Assembly: GCA_029876055.1 (NCBI GenBank)
Contig: CM056875.1
Location: 7,713,001 to 7,777,000, forward strand
Direction: 5' to 3'
From: Madurella fahalii
Taxonomy: Eukaryota; Ascomycota; Sordariomycetes; Sordariales
DNA length: 64,000 nt
Within the stretch, counting starts at the first letter, position 1; every line of letters begins with the position of its first letter. A program made the position numbers and the translations under genes. The notes under the pieces are model-generated. The model searched no databases and had not been told where the DNA came from. It saw only the letters and a program-made list of their open reading frames with translations. Shown here in pieces: positions 45,183 through 57,302 of this stretch.

Positions 45183-45819
45183 GTCCGAGGGTCGTCGGTT
45201 GAGTTGGGATGGGGGATCTTTTGACTGGGCTTGACTTTCTTCCGGAACGGTGTACGCGAGCATGGCATTTTTTCGGGTCAAGGCTACGATTCCACAGAAA
45301 AAGGAGTCGGTCACGAATACTCAATAAAATCATTGAGAACCATTGTGGTGCACGCGGGCCGGATGGGATACAGGGGCGTCAACCGGGTATCATCGCTTTG
45401 TTGCGAATGGCCGCTGCCACGCACCGCTTCGACGATAGCTGAAGACACCCGCTGTCCCGGTCATTCCGGTTTCCAGCTCATGTCGCTGGTGAACAAGATT
45501 ATGCCGTTGGCTAAAGTGTACTGAGTGAACAACATGCTTCGGACAGTCGGGATGGATGGGATAATCATGTCCGGAAAACACAGGCGCCATGCTAGACACG
45601 AGGAGTTTCCTGCGTGCAGCCTAACCTTCGAGACCGCTGTCGCTCTACCGCAGCGAATCCAGAGAGACGGTTGCTGTAATCCGGAGGATATGTTATGCCC
45701 GGGTCTCCAAAATCATAGTCACAAAACAACCCGATACGACCGAGTACTCTGATCCCCAGATACAGTCCCAACGCCAGCGCCCCTAGCTCTAATATACCCT
45801 CTCCTCTTCTCTCCGCTGG
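45183..45819. other. Convergent intergenic region
   Basis: 3' flanks of RPL17 (+) and UCH37 (-). No gene is seen. Confidence 0.55.
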
Positions 45820-46936
45820 TTATCCCGCCATCTCGACCTCCTCCCCACCGCCACCGCCGGCGCCCTTTTTCCGCTCTTCTATCCTCCTCTTCATCTTCTG
45901 CGTCCCCTGCTCAATCCACTTCTCGTACGCCCCGTTCCCCTCATTCAGCTTGGCCGCGACCACGCCCTTGAGCACCTCCCCAGCGAAGCCCACAAAGTTG
46001 TGCCTCCTGAGGGCATTCTCAAACTGCCAATCCCTGCGCTTGCGCTCCTCGCGCGCGAGCAGCTCAAAGTCGCCGATCTCGCGCGCCCGGATGCGCAGGT
46101 CCCGCACCATGGCGAGCAGGTTGAACCGGATCTCGGCCGCGTCGTAGCGCGCGATGCGGCGCTGCAGCACGTCCATGACCTTTGCGGGGAACTCGTCCCG
46201 CGAGCACGGGCCGTGGCTGATGGGCGCGGGCTGCAGGCCGTCGAGCTCGTACAGCGTGCCGCCGACGGGGGTGTAGGCGATGAAGTGGAAGGCGTCGTCG
46301 CGGTCCTCGTCGGGCTGCCGCGTCGTCTCGTCGACGAACGGGCTGCTCTTGGCGAAGCTGTTGTGCACGTCCCGGATGAGCTCCGAGTTGGACAGCGCCT
46401 CGCCGCGGTACTCGGGCGGGAGCGCCATGGTGAACTCGCGGAAGTCGCGCAGGTGGGGGCCGACGTCGATGGTTGCGTCGGCTGCGTCTTCGCTCCCTTC
46501 GGTTTTGTTGAGGAGGACGCTCAGCAGGGCCTGCGTGCCGCATGCGTTCTGGATGGTCTGCGCGGCGAAGAAGAGGCGCTCGGCGGCATCTTGGTCGAAG
46601 CTCCCGTCGAGCGGTTTGTCGCCCGAGCGGTAGGGGGCGTCGGTAGGGAACTTGAAGAGGAAAATGACGCCGTAGACCGGGTACAGTTGCGCGAGTGCGT
46701 CCGGGTCCAGTGACAGCAGCTCCTCGAATTGTACGTCCTTGACGCCGAGGTTGTCCAGGAGGTAGGTGAAGACACCCTGGAATTGCCACTAGTCAGCCGC
46801 TTTGTTCGGTCACCGAGGTTGCCTGGCATAGTCTCTCCATACCGCATCCGACTCAACTGTGATTCGGTGTGTCAGTCGTGTAGTTGGTCTAGGGCCGCGA
46901 TAGAGATAGCTTACTAGTATTCCAACCGCCACTCAT
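45820..46936 (-). CDS. UCHL5: Proteasome-associated ubiquitin C-terminal hydrolase UCH37/UCHL5
   Basis: Cysteine deubiquitinase (peptidase C12) that binds the 19S proteasome and trims ubiquitin chains; fission yeast Uch2 is the fungal counterpart. Exons 46915-46936, 46843-46856 and 45820-46776 give 330 aa, close to the 329 aa of human UCHL5. The N-terminus reads MSGGWNTIESDAGVFTYLLD. Catalytic residues are in place: oxyanion Gln85 and Cys91 in QTIQNACGTQALLS, His176 in DDAFHFIAY, Asp191 in LYELDGL. The C-terminal extension has the UCH37-type helical (ULD) part with Arg/Glu-rich sequence (RRIEERKKGAG near the end). The 14-nt middle exon is needed: without it SGGWNT does not reach GVFTYLLD in frame. 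Several open frames on the opposite strand are GC-rich shadows. Confidence 0.95.
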
Positions 46937-47240
46937 CTTGATGCTTCTGACCGCGCTAAGGTCGGTCGCCTCAGAGCGAGCTCGTTTTCCGTGGATTAGC
47001 AGCCGCTTGCGGTCCACTAGCTCCGGAAACCGCGGGAACTAAATTCGGCGCGAGGATGAGAAGTACTCTCGTTCGAGTCGGAGTAAGAACCTACTGCTCC
47101 AGACTCGAGAATTCAGGGACCACCAAAAATCGGTGCGATGATGCAAGCTCATGGATACCTGCATATCGGCCTATAGATAAGATAAGCGAAGCTACAACAG
47201 TTTCGGGAATCTGGGGGAGCTCGAGGCACTCCGTACTTCC

Positions 47241-47280
47241 ACCACCAGCTGCGACCAGCTGTGACCAGCTGCGACCAGCT
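47241..47280. repeat. 10-bp tandem repeat (GCGACCAGCT)
   Basis: Four direct copies of a GNGACCAGCT unit differing by one or two bases. Confidence 0.9.
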
Positions 47281-48428
47281 GACGAGATATTCAGGCGGTC
47301 GATTCGACACCATCCAAGACTCGGTACTGTCCGGCAATTTTGGCATTGAATTGCAGTGCAATCGATGCAGTGATTTCGACATAAAGGAAAGTGAATAAAA
47401 CAAGCGTATAACGGGGTCCCGACCCACTTCCAAGGTCTCGCTGCTGCTTTGCCAGTGTTTTTGTCAGTGTGACAACTGACTACATTATGGAAGTAATCAA
47501 ACCGCTGGTTGCGGTCAACCAAGGGTGTCAGGAAGTGCGTATATCAGCGGGGTATCGCATCTGGAGTGAATGTCAACTACGTCGGGAGATGTGGGTACTA
47601 TCTGGGCTCTCACGGCTACGAAAGAATAGAAACAAGGCCGATACTAATGATAATAGCTAATCTGGCCCTGAATGCCATGAAGACGATTGTGAGTTAGCCC
47701 CCTGACGGAGATCCCTGCCCACATCTAACCAACATGTCAATGGAAGAAGCAGTGCGAGGTAGGTATGTCACATACCTTTGGGTTCGTCATGATTTTCGTG
47801 CTGATTCACCAGTGTGATTGGGATTCTCTTCCGTACAGCTATGTACCGACAGAGGGCGGTGCGCTCAAGCCTCCTGTAACTATACTAGTAATGCCTGAGG
47901 TGTACGACATGTTTATTAGCATCAGGAACAAGCCGGCACCGAACACACTCGCTATCTTGTTAGATCCGGCGTGACTCTGATGAGCCAATGCCGCATTCTT
48001 GTCGGGGCAGGAGGATAATTGATGAAACCCATTCCTTTGGAGTCTACGACTTGATACGTACAGTGGGCATTGGGGCAAGTCCTGGTTTATGGATGTTGTA
48101 AGTAACAGTCTCGTGGTTCGCATGCGCTTCGGCTAGCCCCAGGCATACTTGTAGATTCCTTCAGAGGCCGAGAGAGGTGGAGGAGAGACCGGCCAAGGCA
48201 GTTGTGACTGGTGACAAGGTCTTGTCGGACGGCTAACGCAGAGCTAGATGGCTGCTCTCTGAAAGCTCTTTAGAAATACCCAACCAGCCGTCATCACGCG
48301 CAGCCCATCCATCCATGTTTGTGCGTTTGCCTTGTGTATCGTATGGTTTCTCGCAGTGGTAGTAGTACCCCGTCTGCGCGAGGATCGGCGACTAGAATCA
48401 TGTTAAATAATCTGAGATGTAACGCGAT

Positions 48429-48629
48429 TTAGCTTCTTGGGTTAACCGCAACGATATAGGCTGCTGTGGCCAGTGCGGTCAGTCCTACACCAATCTCTGT
48501 CGAGAAGTTGACATCCGTGATTTCCCTTAGGCTGCGTTTAAAGGACACACGCGCGGTCGTTTCTGGCAGTGGCCTCGCTGTGAGCTGTCTTGAGGGGAAT
48601 CCCGGGCTGACGCGAGGCGGGGGACCCAT
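48429..48629 (-). CDS. Possible small membrane protein
   Basis: A 66-codon frame starts at an ATG in good context (CACACCATGGG) and ends in a hydrophobic segment (IGVGLTALATAAYIVAV) after a basic Ser/Arg-rich N-terminus. This is the layout of a small tail-anchored or inner-membrane mitochondrial protein. No family is recognised and codon bias is only fair, so it may be chance. Confidence 0.25.
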   Translation of the reverse strand: MGPPPRVSPGFPSRQLTARPLPETTARVSFKRSLREITDVNFSTEIGVGLTALATAAYIVAVNPRS

Positions 48630-51120
48630 GGTGTGATGCTAAAAGCTACCCAGAGCAACCAATCTTGAGATTTTAAGTGCACTACTGTAGACTAGATTCT
48701 CCAGGGGAAGGTCGAGCGACTTACGATAGAGGGCCCGATCTAAATGCATAATAGTGATGATCATTAAGGCGGTCGATATATCGACCCTTCATGCTGAGCG
48801 CAACGCGAAGATAACTATATCTGTCATGCTTCCCGTAATTTTTGTTGCCGAGGAGGAGTAGGAATACAAAGTAATCGTAACGCGATGATTTATGTTCAAG
48901 AATCATGGAAGTCACACTTGTGCCTCTAGTCTAATTAGGACTACGCGTATCAGGCGAGACAATGAAAGACTCAACACCCCGGCATCCTTGCTGATCAATA
49001 TATTAATTAATGTAGTAGAGACGTGTCTGGAAAAGATTTAGATATCTCGAGACTAGCCAACTTGTTGAAGATTCCCATCTTAGGCCCCGGGAGTATAAAT
49101 AATAGGGAATTCTAAAAGCGGCAGAGCGAAGGGTGCTGCTATGTTACGAAAATCAAACCGCAGCACTAAAAGCAAGATCGGCAGATTCGACAGAAGCGGG
49201 AGACCACAGACGGGTTGCAACATGACAATATGCTTCGATAGCCATGTTCATAGGTACAGCCTCGTTGCTTTGCATGCAAGGCCTTCAGACAAATCGACAG
49301 CGGCGAATTGATGGGCTCTTTAATCTGAACCCAAAGGCTGGCTGCATGCCTGAATCTTGCTTGCATCACCTGGGGGGGACTGTTATCTTAATATGAGTTC
49401 GTACTGCCTCCACTCCCGGCCTTTTCCATCACCACATGGAAAAGCCCCAGCAAAAGTGCAAATTGATCTCAGAGCCAAACGGTGCTAGGGCCACGCTCCG
49501 GAGCTGAGACGGAGAGCCGACGCCCGCAGCCTAGCACATGGCTACAGTTTATGTGAATGCGCGGTCCTTTATTGGTTTATTGACCTGGAGATGGTCAACA
49601 GCCCCTATCAGGTATAAGAAAGCAGCAATCTGCTTATTAACATTGCAAACACCACTATGTATGCTTGGCAGGGCCGATATGAGGTTGACAATGATCGGCT
49701 GAGGCTCAAAACCCACATCTTGGCAGTCTCAGCCCTGGGAGCCGAGCCGTTATGCGAGCTGTTATCCGAGTCGATCACCAGCGCGGGACCCTTGCGTACA
49801 TGGCGCTCTTGGCAAGCCCCCGAGCCAAAACCGGGAGCTTGTTGCTCTGACATTCAGGGGTACTTGTTACAACAGAGACTGAACGATCCGGTTCCGTGCT
49901 TTGACAGATACATAGCAGTAATTATGCTCTCGATTATCTCTTAGCAGTGCTGGTGTGACGAGCCTGTTTCTCTTCCGTCGTTCATTAATTATCCCTCAGG
50001 CTAGCCAGTCATGGTGCAGCGTCAAAGATCGTCGCAATGAGACGGCCGAGTATGCTGCAAGAAGCCATCTCTAAACGGAATTCACAGTCTCAATGCCTTG
50101 TCTTATTAAGAAGTCGGATGTGGTTGCGTTACACCTCAATAAAGTCGCCCTGGCCGGGAAGTGCCGCGAACTCGATTTCACCACACGCTTGGCGGAGCAA
50201 CATGTATCTCTTCGAGCCTTTTCGTGATCAGCGAAATCTCCATATTCCGGTCTGGAGTCCTGGACTGGTGATGAAGCTCGAATGACATGGAACGCAGTAG
50301 GAGAGGGCGGTTCCTGGGCGTCTAAGGGTGTTTCGCGGCCGAAGTCTTGGTTGCAGAAGTTGAAAGAAATATTTTACGGGAAATATCGGAGCACCGAGGT
50401 CGCTGCAAACTACCTTAACGGCCGAGATGCGCCGCTTGTTGGTTCCCATTCCGGCGCAGTACAGAGCTGACGGGCAGCTGTCACTCTAACTTAAGCTGAA
50501 AGGGCTAACCCAGAACTAAAGTTGTCCCTTCCCTCTCTATGAGATTCGCCCCAGTCTATCTGGCAGCCCCAATGAATTCTGGAAAATTCTGCCTTGGCTG
50601 TTTCGGCTTTTACATTACACGAGTTCTTTATGGAGGCGGACGAACCGAGCGCCTATTTCGAGCACTTGTGCTTATCGACATGAACGACACATCAACCCGC
50701 TCGCCCAATATGGCAAACTGATAGAGTGGGATCTTGTATTAAGGAAATTCTGGTACTATTTTCCATCTACTCGCAGGAGTTTGCCGACTCTTCTTCCCAA
50801 TCCCCTGTTATCGAGCGAGAGGACTCGATTACACTTCCCCGTAGTCCACCTTGTCCCATCCCATCCCATCCCTTTCCTTGTTAACTCGCAGAAACCCCCA
50901 ACGAGACCCTTCCGATTACCCATCGGCGTGGCGCCATACTCCCTTGAGTGCCTGCGACTTTACAAACTGTTTGCCGAGCGGCACCAAAACCTACCGTATC
51001 CATCGTCTCTACCCTGCCGCCACACCCCGGGAACTTCCCTCAACCCGGTACTCTTCAACTTACGCGGCCTGCAGTTCCGATTCCAGCTATTCCCGGTTTT
51101 CTTGGTCGTTATCAGCGAAG

Positions 51121-52137
51121 ATGTTTGGTGATAACTAGGCTCACTATGATTGCGAGCCAGCCGGCCAGGGGCGCGCACGAAAGGCAATCGAGCGAGGATT
51201 GGGCAGGGAGGGCGGCGGTAGCGTTCACGGAACCACAACCTAAAACCGACACTCATCCTCGCCAGAGAAGAATATCCTAGGGTTTCTTGGGCATTTAGCC
51301 CAGATAGAGGTATCTCCTCTTTCAAGAATACGCGGCAGGCCTCAGCAACCACCCAACCGACCAAAACAGCTGTCAAAAGTCAAACACAACTCCAGTCCTA
51401 CTTCTCAAACCACGAAAATTCCGTCAACGGGGCCGAAGGCGGGTCTTGGGGTTTTCTACCATCCGTCGTGGGAGAGGATAGTGTTGATAGCGTGGGGCTT
51501 AGCAGTGGTGGATCCGCAGACCGGCCCTCGAGAGGTATGCAGTTGCTTTGCAACTCAAAATATAACCCACATTGTGTTAACCAGAAAGCTAGAGTCAATT
51601 CTTTCCAAGATGGCGGAGTTGTCCATCCTGGCCACGGAGCCTCAAGGTCACGACTCGACCATGGAGACAACCGCCGCTACAACAGAGCTCGTTCGGGTAC
51701 CAGACGAAGCATCAGTCATTATGGAATCCGTCAAAACTACATATGGACGCGATGGGGCTGGCAGATCCTCTGCTCCAGCCGTGATCGACACCGATGTAGG
51801 AATCAGAGCCACCCCAGCAGCACCCCGATCTCCTAGAACGCCATCTCGTCGAGAATCGTCCGTGTTTCCTGGAGACGGCAAGTCAACATCCGATATTATT
51901 GACGCATGGTATACGGCTTTACATGGACCCGATCAGCTACTTCCACAATCATACTGCAACCCCAGCCAGCCCATACGCGGGGGGACTGTCCTCTTGCCTC
52001 CTAATCTTCACCGACAACAGCGTGCTGTTAGCACCCAGACTCGCCATCCGGCGAAGAAAGTCACCGTGCAGCCTGGTACACGATTGGCGAAGTTCCTAGC
52101 GCACAACCCTGACGCTTGGAAGCCACCCGTTGAATGA
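51121..52137 (+). CDS. Unrecognised protein with a canonical PCNA-interacting (PIP) box; in-frame TGA
   Basis: Proposed exons 51121-51127, 51268-51534 and 51593-52137 join in frame to 272 aa. The second intron (51535-51592) is convincing: GTATGC donor, TTAAC branch region, CTAG acceptor. The first (51128-51267; GTGATA, acceptor CAGAG) is tentative and chosen because it links ATG TTT to the coding block EEYPRVSWAFSPDRG. Residues 41-48 read QTQLQSYF, a perfect match to the PIP-box pattern Q-x-x-[LIM]-x-x-[FY]-[FY], followed by an acidic Ser/Gly-rich region. The rest is mostly disordered; more structured parts are SDIIDAWYTALHGPDQLLPQ and GTRLAKFLAHNPDAWKPP. After the TGA at 52135-52137 the same frame continues for 59 codons of coding-like sequence (KSQLDTEPRMLRFLDRVQQ) to a stop at 52315-52317. 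The family is unknown to me; a replication or repair role is inferred only from the motif. Confidence 0.5.
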
Positions 52138-52317
52138 GACAAACCAGGCAAGCCGCCGGCGGAAGAAACCCAACCCCAGGACACCAAGAAACAAAACGCA
52201 GCCGCAATACCCGCAATCAAGAGTCAGTTAGACACCGAACCTCGCATGCTCAGGTTTCTGGACCGCGTCCAACAAGAAGAGGAAGATGATGCCCCTATCA
52301 GTTATTCAGAATTATGA
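52138..52317 (+). other. In-frame coding-like extension after the TGA of the PIP-box gene
   Basis: Fifty-nine codons in the same frame as the upstream exon, Lys/Gln/Pro-rich and then LRFLDRVQQEEEDDAPISYS, ending at TGA. It could be reached by removing a 51-nt in-frame intron (52127-52177, weak donor GTTGAA, acceptor CCCCAG), by readthrough, or be the remnant of a longer protein cut by a CGA-to-TGA change. Confidence 0.4.
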
Positions 52318-55300
52318 TATTATGATATCAGGCGTCCATGGCTTCTATATCATGGGGAAACCATGCGTGGAAGTTTCGGGGAGCAGCTAAGAGCTTCGAG
52401 TCGCGAGTCCCCGGCCCAGGTCTGGGACCAGGCTAGAAGATCAGCCTTCGTGCAAGGATTAAACCTTCGAACTTGTTGGCACTCCAGGATCTTCCACGCA
52501 CAAAAGCTGGGGGTGACGAGTGCAACCCCTTCAACTCTCTGTCCAGGCTGTAGTCCGCTTGCCAACGTGCGTACACCTTCTGGGCTCGGAGACGTAGACT
52601 TAGTACTCGTAGCAGCAGCAATGAGTCTCAAGCAATTACGGCTACAACTCCACGATCTGGCTGGTCACCCCGAGAATGGATTACCCCTAACACTGTACTT
52701 TTCTCTGTTGGCTAAGGCCTGCGGTTTCTGGCCAACTTCTTATGGCCTAGCTGCTCAGATGACAACACGGAGCGAGTATCGCCACGACCGGGCGAGAGTG
52801 TCAATGAAGGTCATAGCGAAGATGAGACTCGCGAATCTAGAATCCTTCCTCTTCCCCTCTCGCCAACGCACCATGCCCCCGCCCCGTTTCGTGGGTGGGC
52901 GACTTCACATCATCACGGCATTTGCACAGAGGGGCACTTCCATGCAGAAAACCCCACACAGAACAGCCGAGCAAGCTTCTTCGTTTGGCGAACGAAAGAG
53001 GGTATACCGACGATAGGGGCGTGCGGTGGCCCCTCCCGAGATTCCCAATGAAGGAAGCAAGAAGTCGGCCTCCGCGCGGACGGGAGGAAGGGAGGAGGCC
53101 CGAGCCCACAGTCCCATTGACGGCCAACCGCAGCAAATGGACGGCATGCGGGTGTGCAATCACGCCAAGCACCAGGAAACCGGGAAACCAAGTGAACGCC
53201 CCCCTGGGACGAGAGCCTTTTCCTCCACCCTCTCGGCGGTGGCTTCTGCAGCCCATCGAATCGGTCCTGGGTGGCGTCTCCTAGTGAAACGGTGCGCCGG
53301 CTTTGGCCCCTTGTCATGCGGCGCCGTCGGCTCACGCTACAGCATGTCAGTCATTCCAGTCACCGCCCGAGCGCCACGGCACAAGGGGACCTCTCCGCTT
53401 CCGCGTATCGTCCAGCTACCGCAGTTGACAGGTCCAACGGTGAACCGCACTAGTGGCAGTTAGCTTGTATGCTTTTTTCTCGGCAGCTTTCCCCAGGCCA
53501 TGCAAGTGGGAGGTCGGCCGGCTGGTGCCGCGCACGTTCCTCGCCCTTGGCGTTTTGGCGTTTTGGCGTTTTTGGCTTGTTCTCAAAACGGCTATGTCCT
53601 CCGCTTGCCGAGCGCGCCGGTTCGTGTCCAGATGTAAAGTAGTTCAACACGTGAGACGTTTGCGGATGAGAGCTCTCACTTGGCGGACAAGGACCAAGCA
53701 ATCTCGTCGTGAAGCGTGGTTCCTCTGGGTTGTATCGCAAAATCAACCACCTCATGTGTTGGAAGAGGGGTTGATAGTGGACGGGGCCGATATATACGCC
53801 AGGAATGTTGTGTTGTACTCGCTGCTTGATCACGTTTAGTTCTGGAAGCGGGGGATGTGCGGTGGGATTACCAGCTTATTGGGATCTGGAGGTAACATCT
53901 CGACAGCTGCGTAAAGAATTCAGAGTGGCCAGCCCATTCTCATCTTTTTGTCTGCGTACATTCATCGCAGTTGATTTGTCTAAATGTGATCCTTCAGGAG
54001 GGTGCTGAAATGAACCCTGCATTCATTGCTGCAACTATTTCACTGACCGATTCGACCAATGTCTTTCAACCAATGACCCACCTTCTCCGCAATTCTTGGC
54101 AGGCCAAGCAGGGGCTCGAAAGCTGCGAGAAGCCGTCATTGGATGACAGGCTGCCTGCCTGACTTCTCTTGTGCGCAACAATTGAAGAACGGACCGAGAA
54201 GGTAAGCTCGTTGACTCGTTGACTCGTTGATTTCCCCTGAAGGAAGAACCTGACCCACCGACACAGATCAACAAGGCTACCAAATCCGTAGGGCTGGGCC
54301 TAAGGTGGTAGCGGTGTTTGCGTGCGTTACATTCATTTCGAGAACTCTGGCAGAGCTTCCAGAGAGGAGGGTGATAGAGCGCGCACCTTGTTTAATGAAG
54401 GAATTTGCATAACTAATCCCCAATGGCGGATGCCATTTTAGCGGACATCTTGGTGACACACCTAACATATAGTAAGCAAAGCGGTCTTGTTACCCCTGCC
54501 GCTTGTCGAATAAGTGCAGGAAGTCCAACGCCTTGGGGTGCAAGACATTACCATAACTAGGTGAATGGTCTCTTAAATGTTTTCGCTTCCTCGACGAAAG
54601 GTGCTGCTCGTTACCGTACACGTTCTACCAAAGTCTCACTAGGTCGGCGTCTTCCGCGATCATCGGCATTTAGTTGATGAGCCTTGATCGATCGACGTAA
54701 ATAGATCGACTAGCTCGTTGGGGAGACAAAGCACTGACACACGCCGAAACCTTAGAATGGTTTGAACGGTATGGCGTTGGTTGTGCCCTGGACAGCTTGC
54801 CAATCTCCGCCAATCCTTGCCAGTCTCCTTGGTGGTCCCGGGCGGAGGACTACACTACATACGTAATTCGCAAAAGCTCGAATCGACAATCGCCAGCCGC
54901 GGCGAGGCCCTTGCGCCTGCCGGATCCCGATAGGGGCTGAGTCCTCGAGTTCGCCACAACAACATGGCAGACGTCATTTGCGAGGGTCTAGTGATCTGGG
55001 GTACGGCACATCGAATCGCGGTGTTGGCGATGATCTTACAGCCACGGCCGCTGGAGAGGCAACGAGATCTCCGCGATCATGGTCGCGTGAGAACCAGGAC
55101 CGGGGCTCGAAAAACGCAAAATGAGCGCCGCCTCTACCATGCCCTTGACAGTCGAACTCGTGGCCGATGCCCCTGGTGCCGCTGTCACGCACCAAAGGGC
55201 ACTATTTTGCTAAAATTCAACCGCGGCGGGCAAGAGATTAAGCGGGGAGGTAGAGGTTCGAGGTGCCTATCACATCGGGGGGGAAGACTCGAGGATACTC

Positions 55301-57302
55301 AGCGCGATTTCCCGAGTTTGCCGCTGCGCGTCGTTGCAATGCTGACTGTACTAGCGCACTGCTGGGAGATGGTGATGAACATTCAGAGGGATTGAAGACG
55401 GATGCGCCGGATTGGATGCACAGGAACCAAACCGTGGTTGCAGGGAGTAGAACCAGGGCTGGAAATCGACTTGTAGGTCCAAGCGCGAAGCAGACCGCCT
55501 GTGAGAAATCCGCCTGTGAGAAACGGTGCAAACGGTGCCCTGGGTGGGGTCGTTTCCACGTGGGGGCCGTCTTCGCTTCCCTCCATTTCAGATTATTCTC
55601 CGTGCTGCAAAACGAATCGCAACAGTCCGTCTTGTCCCCTTGGAGACGGTCTCACAGTTCGGCAACGGCGCCCTAACAACTTCCCTAAACCATGGTATAC
55701 CCTCCTGGCCTTGTGTTGCCCCCGCACAATAGCTGGCCCCCGACGTTCTTCGGACTGGTCTGTCATGGACGGCAGACGTAGTCAACATCACCAGGATGCG
55801 GCGAGGCAGAATGACGATTGGGGTTAGCGGAGCCTCGGATTCATCAGTCACGACTCGGGAACGAAACAAATGCTGAACCGATGAACGAAACAGCCGCGAT
55901 TTCAGAAGCGTAAATCATCGCCATCGCCTCGTCAGCCTCGAATCGGGCAGCTTCCACGCGATAAGGCCCCCAACCAGCATTTAACCCCCTCATGAAACGA
56001 TTCGTGTTCATCCATCTCATCATTGTGAGCCTCGCTATGCTTGGAGAGGACAACAACCGTCACAATATCCCCTCCGTCTCCAGGATGCCACTCTCCGTCA
56101 TGGTTCCTCGGCTGAGGCTTGACTCGCAGGGGTGGGACAAGGGTCTGTTGCCATCGCAAGTGGGGCCCGGCTTGGGGAGTTCAGATCCCTGTCAAGTCGA
56201 CATGGGCAAGGTTCGTCCGGAAGCCTCTGGAGAAACCGCAATCGATGTTCAACCCCGCGCGCCATCTGGGTTACCGACAGAGTGAAAGGCTCATCAACAT
56301 CTCTTTCTAGCCGGGCACTAGTAACCGCTTTCGCGGCAGGCGCACACAGCAGTGGAGAAAGACTTCCAGTTGTGGAGGATTCTCATCATGTCGATCGAAC
56401 ACACAGTCGACGGCTACAGCCCATACAAAGTTGGCCACCTCGATGTCTGCTTTTTGTGTACTGGGCCTGGTTTCCCACACATTCCCAAGTCTTGGCCACC
56501 CATCCATTTCTGGCCCACCTCGAACTTGACCGCATTTTGCCGTTGGGTCGTTTCTTGGTTCAAGTGCTTGTCTTCTACCACATTCTTATTAGCCACGACT
56601 CATTCTTCCACTGTGGTCACACGGAAGAGTATACCCTGTCTGGTTAGTGTTGATGGTGCACAAGCTCCCCCGTATGCACCCCGAGAGGCAGGGATCGCTG
56701 CTTTGCCCGAGCTGGGTTGGCGTACTCCTGCATAAAGATCTTGCGAACGCCTGTCACCTTAGACCCCTTTCAGAAATGGCACACCCCAGGATCCTGGGCG
56801 GTGCTTGTGCACAGTCAAAGGATGACGCTGTTCACCCCCGCTAGTCCTTCTGGGATATTTGGTCGCATGCCTCTGCCCTGCCCTGCTGCCGTCTGCTCTG
56901 CGAGCGCCAGCCGAGTACTTGAAATCCACACGTCCCTCTACAACGTCAGAGTTGGTCTCACTGCCCATGCCACTACCGGACCGTTGGAACCAGCCCCAGT
57001 CAACGGACTGACTGATCTCTACCGGCGACCGAGACAATATCTTCAGCACAAGGCCGGCTCTCGTCGAACTCGCGTCAGCAAAGCTGGTGAGTCGGCTCAC
57101 CCACAAGAGGCCCGCCTCCGGGCGTGATACGGGACGACTCTGGTGTGGATGCCAACCAATCTCTGAAGACCGTTCTCCGAAGCAAACAAAGGCTTCCTAT
57201 GCCGCTACAGTCGACACGGCCGCCGACGGCTCCTTAAGAAATTAGCCATCGCTTGAGCGCTATCTGCCCGTGTCCTGCGCCTCGCGGCGCCCCGACGGCG
57301 AG
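52318..57302. other. 5.0 kb without a recognisable gene
   Basis: Overlapping GC-rich frames on both strands (52.4-53.5 kb, 55.0-55.9 kb, 56.1-57.1 kb) show no domain. A CTCGTTGA triple repeat lies at 54207-54230. The last part (about 56.3-57.3 kb) is upstream DNA of the receptor gene and has CT-rich segments. Confidence 0.45.
54207..54230. repeat. 8-bp tandem repeat (CTCGTTGA)3
   Basis: Three perfect copies. Confidence 0.9.

Larger units (their letters stand above)
46937..51120. other. 4.2 kb, mostly without recognisable genes
   Basis: UCHL5 promoter, then DNA that looks more A/T-rich than the gene blocks (notably 48.7-49.4 kb). A 10-bp tandem repeat lies at 47241-47280. One small minus-strand ORF (48429-48629) is listed separately. 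Frames at 49657-49944 and 50282-50470 have some coding character, but no domain or splice support. The 50.78-51.12 kb part is CT-rich, as in a 5' leader of the following gene. Confidence 0.4.

Noticed and set aside
46000..46789. Long open frames in other phases over UCH37, one rich in Arg and one rich in Val/Leu/Gly
   Set aside because: They are shadows of the highly biased UCHL5 codons, whose catalytic residues identify the true frame.
52363..53016. Plus-strand frame of 217 codons after the PIP-box gene
   Set aside because: No domain, and neither splice signals nor codon bias link it to the upstream gene.
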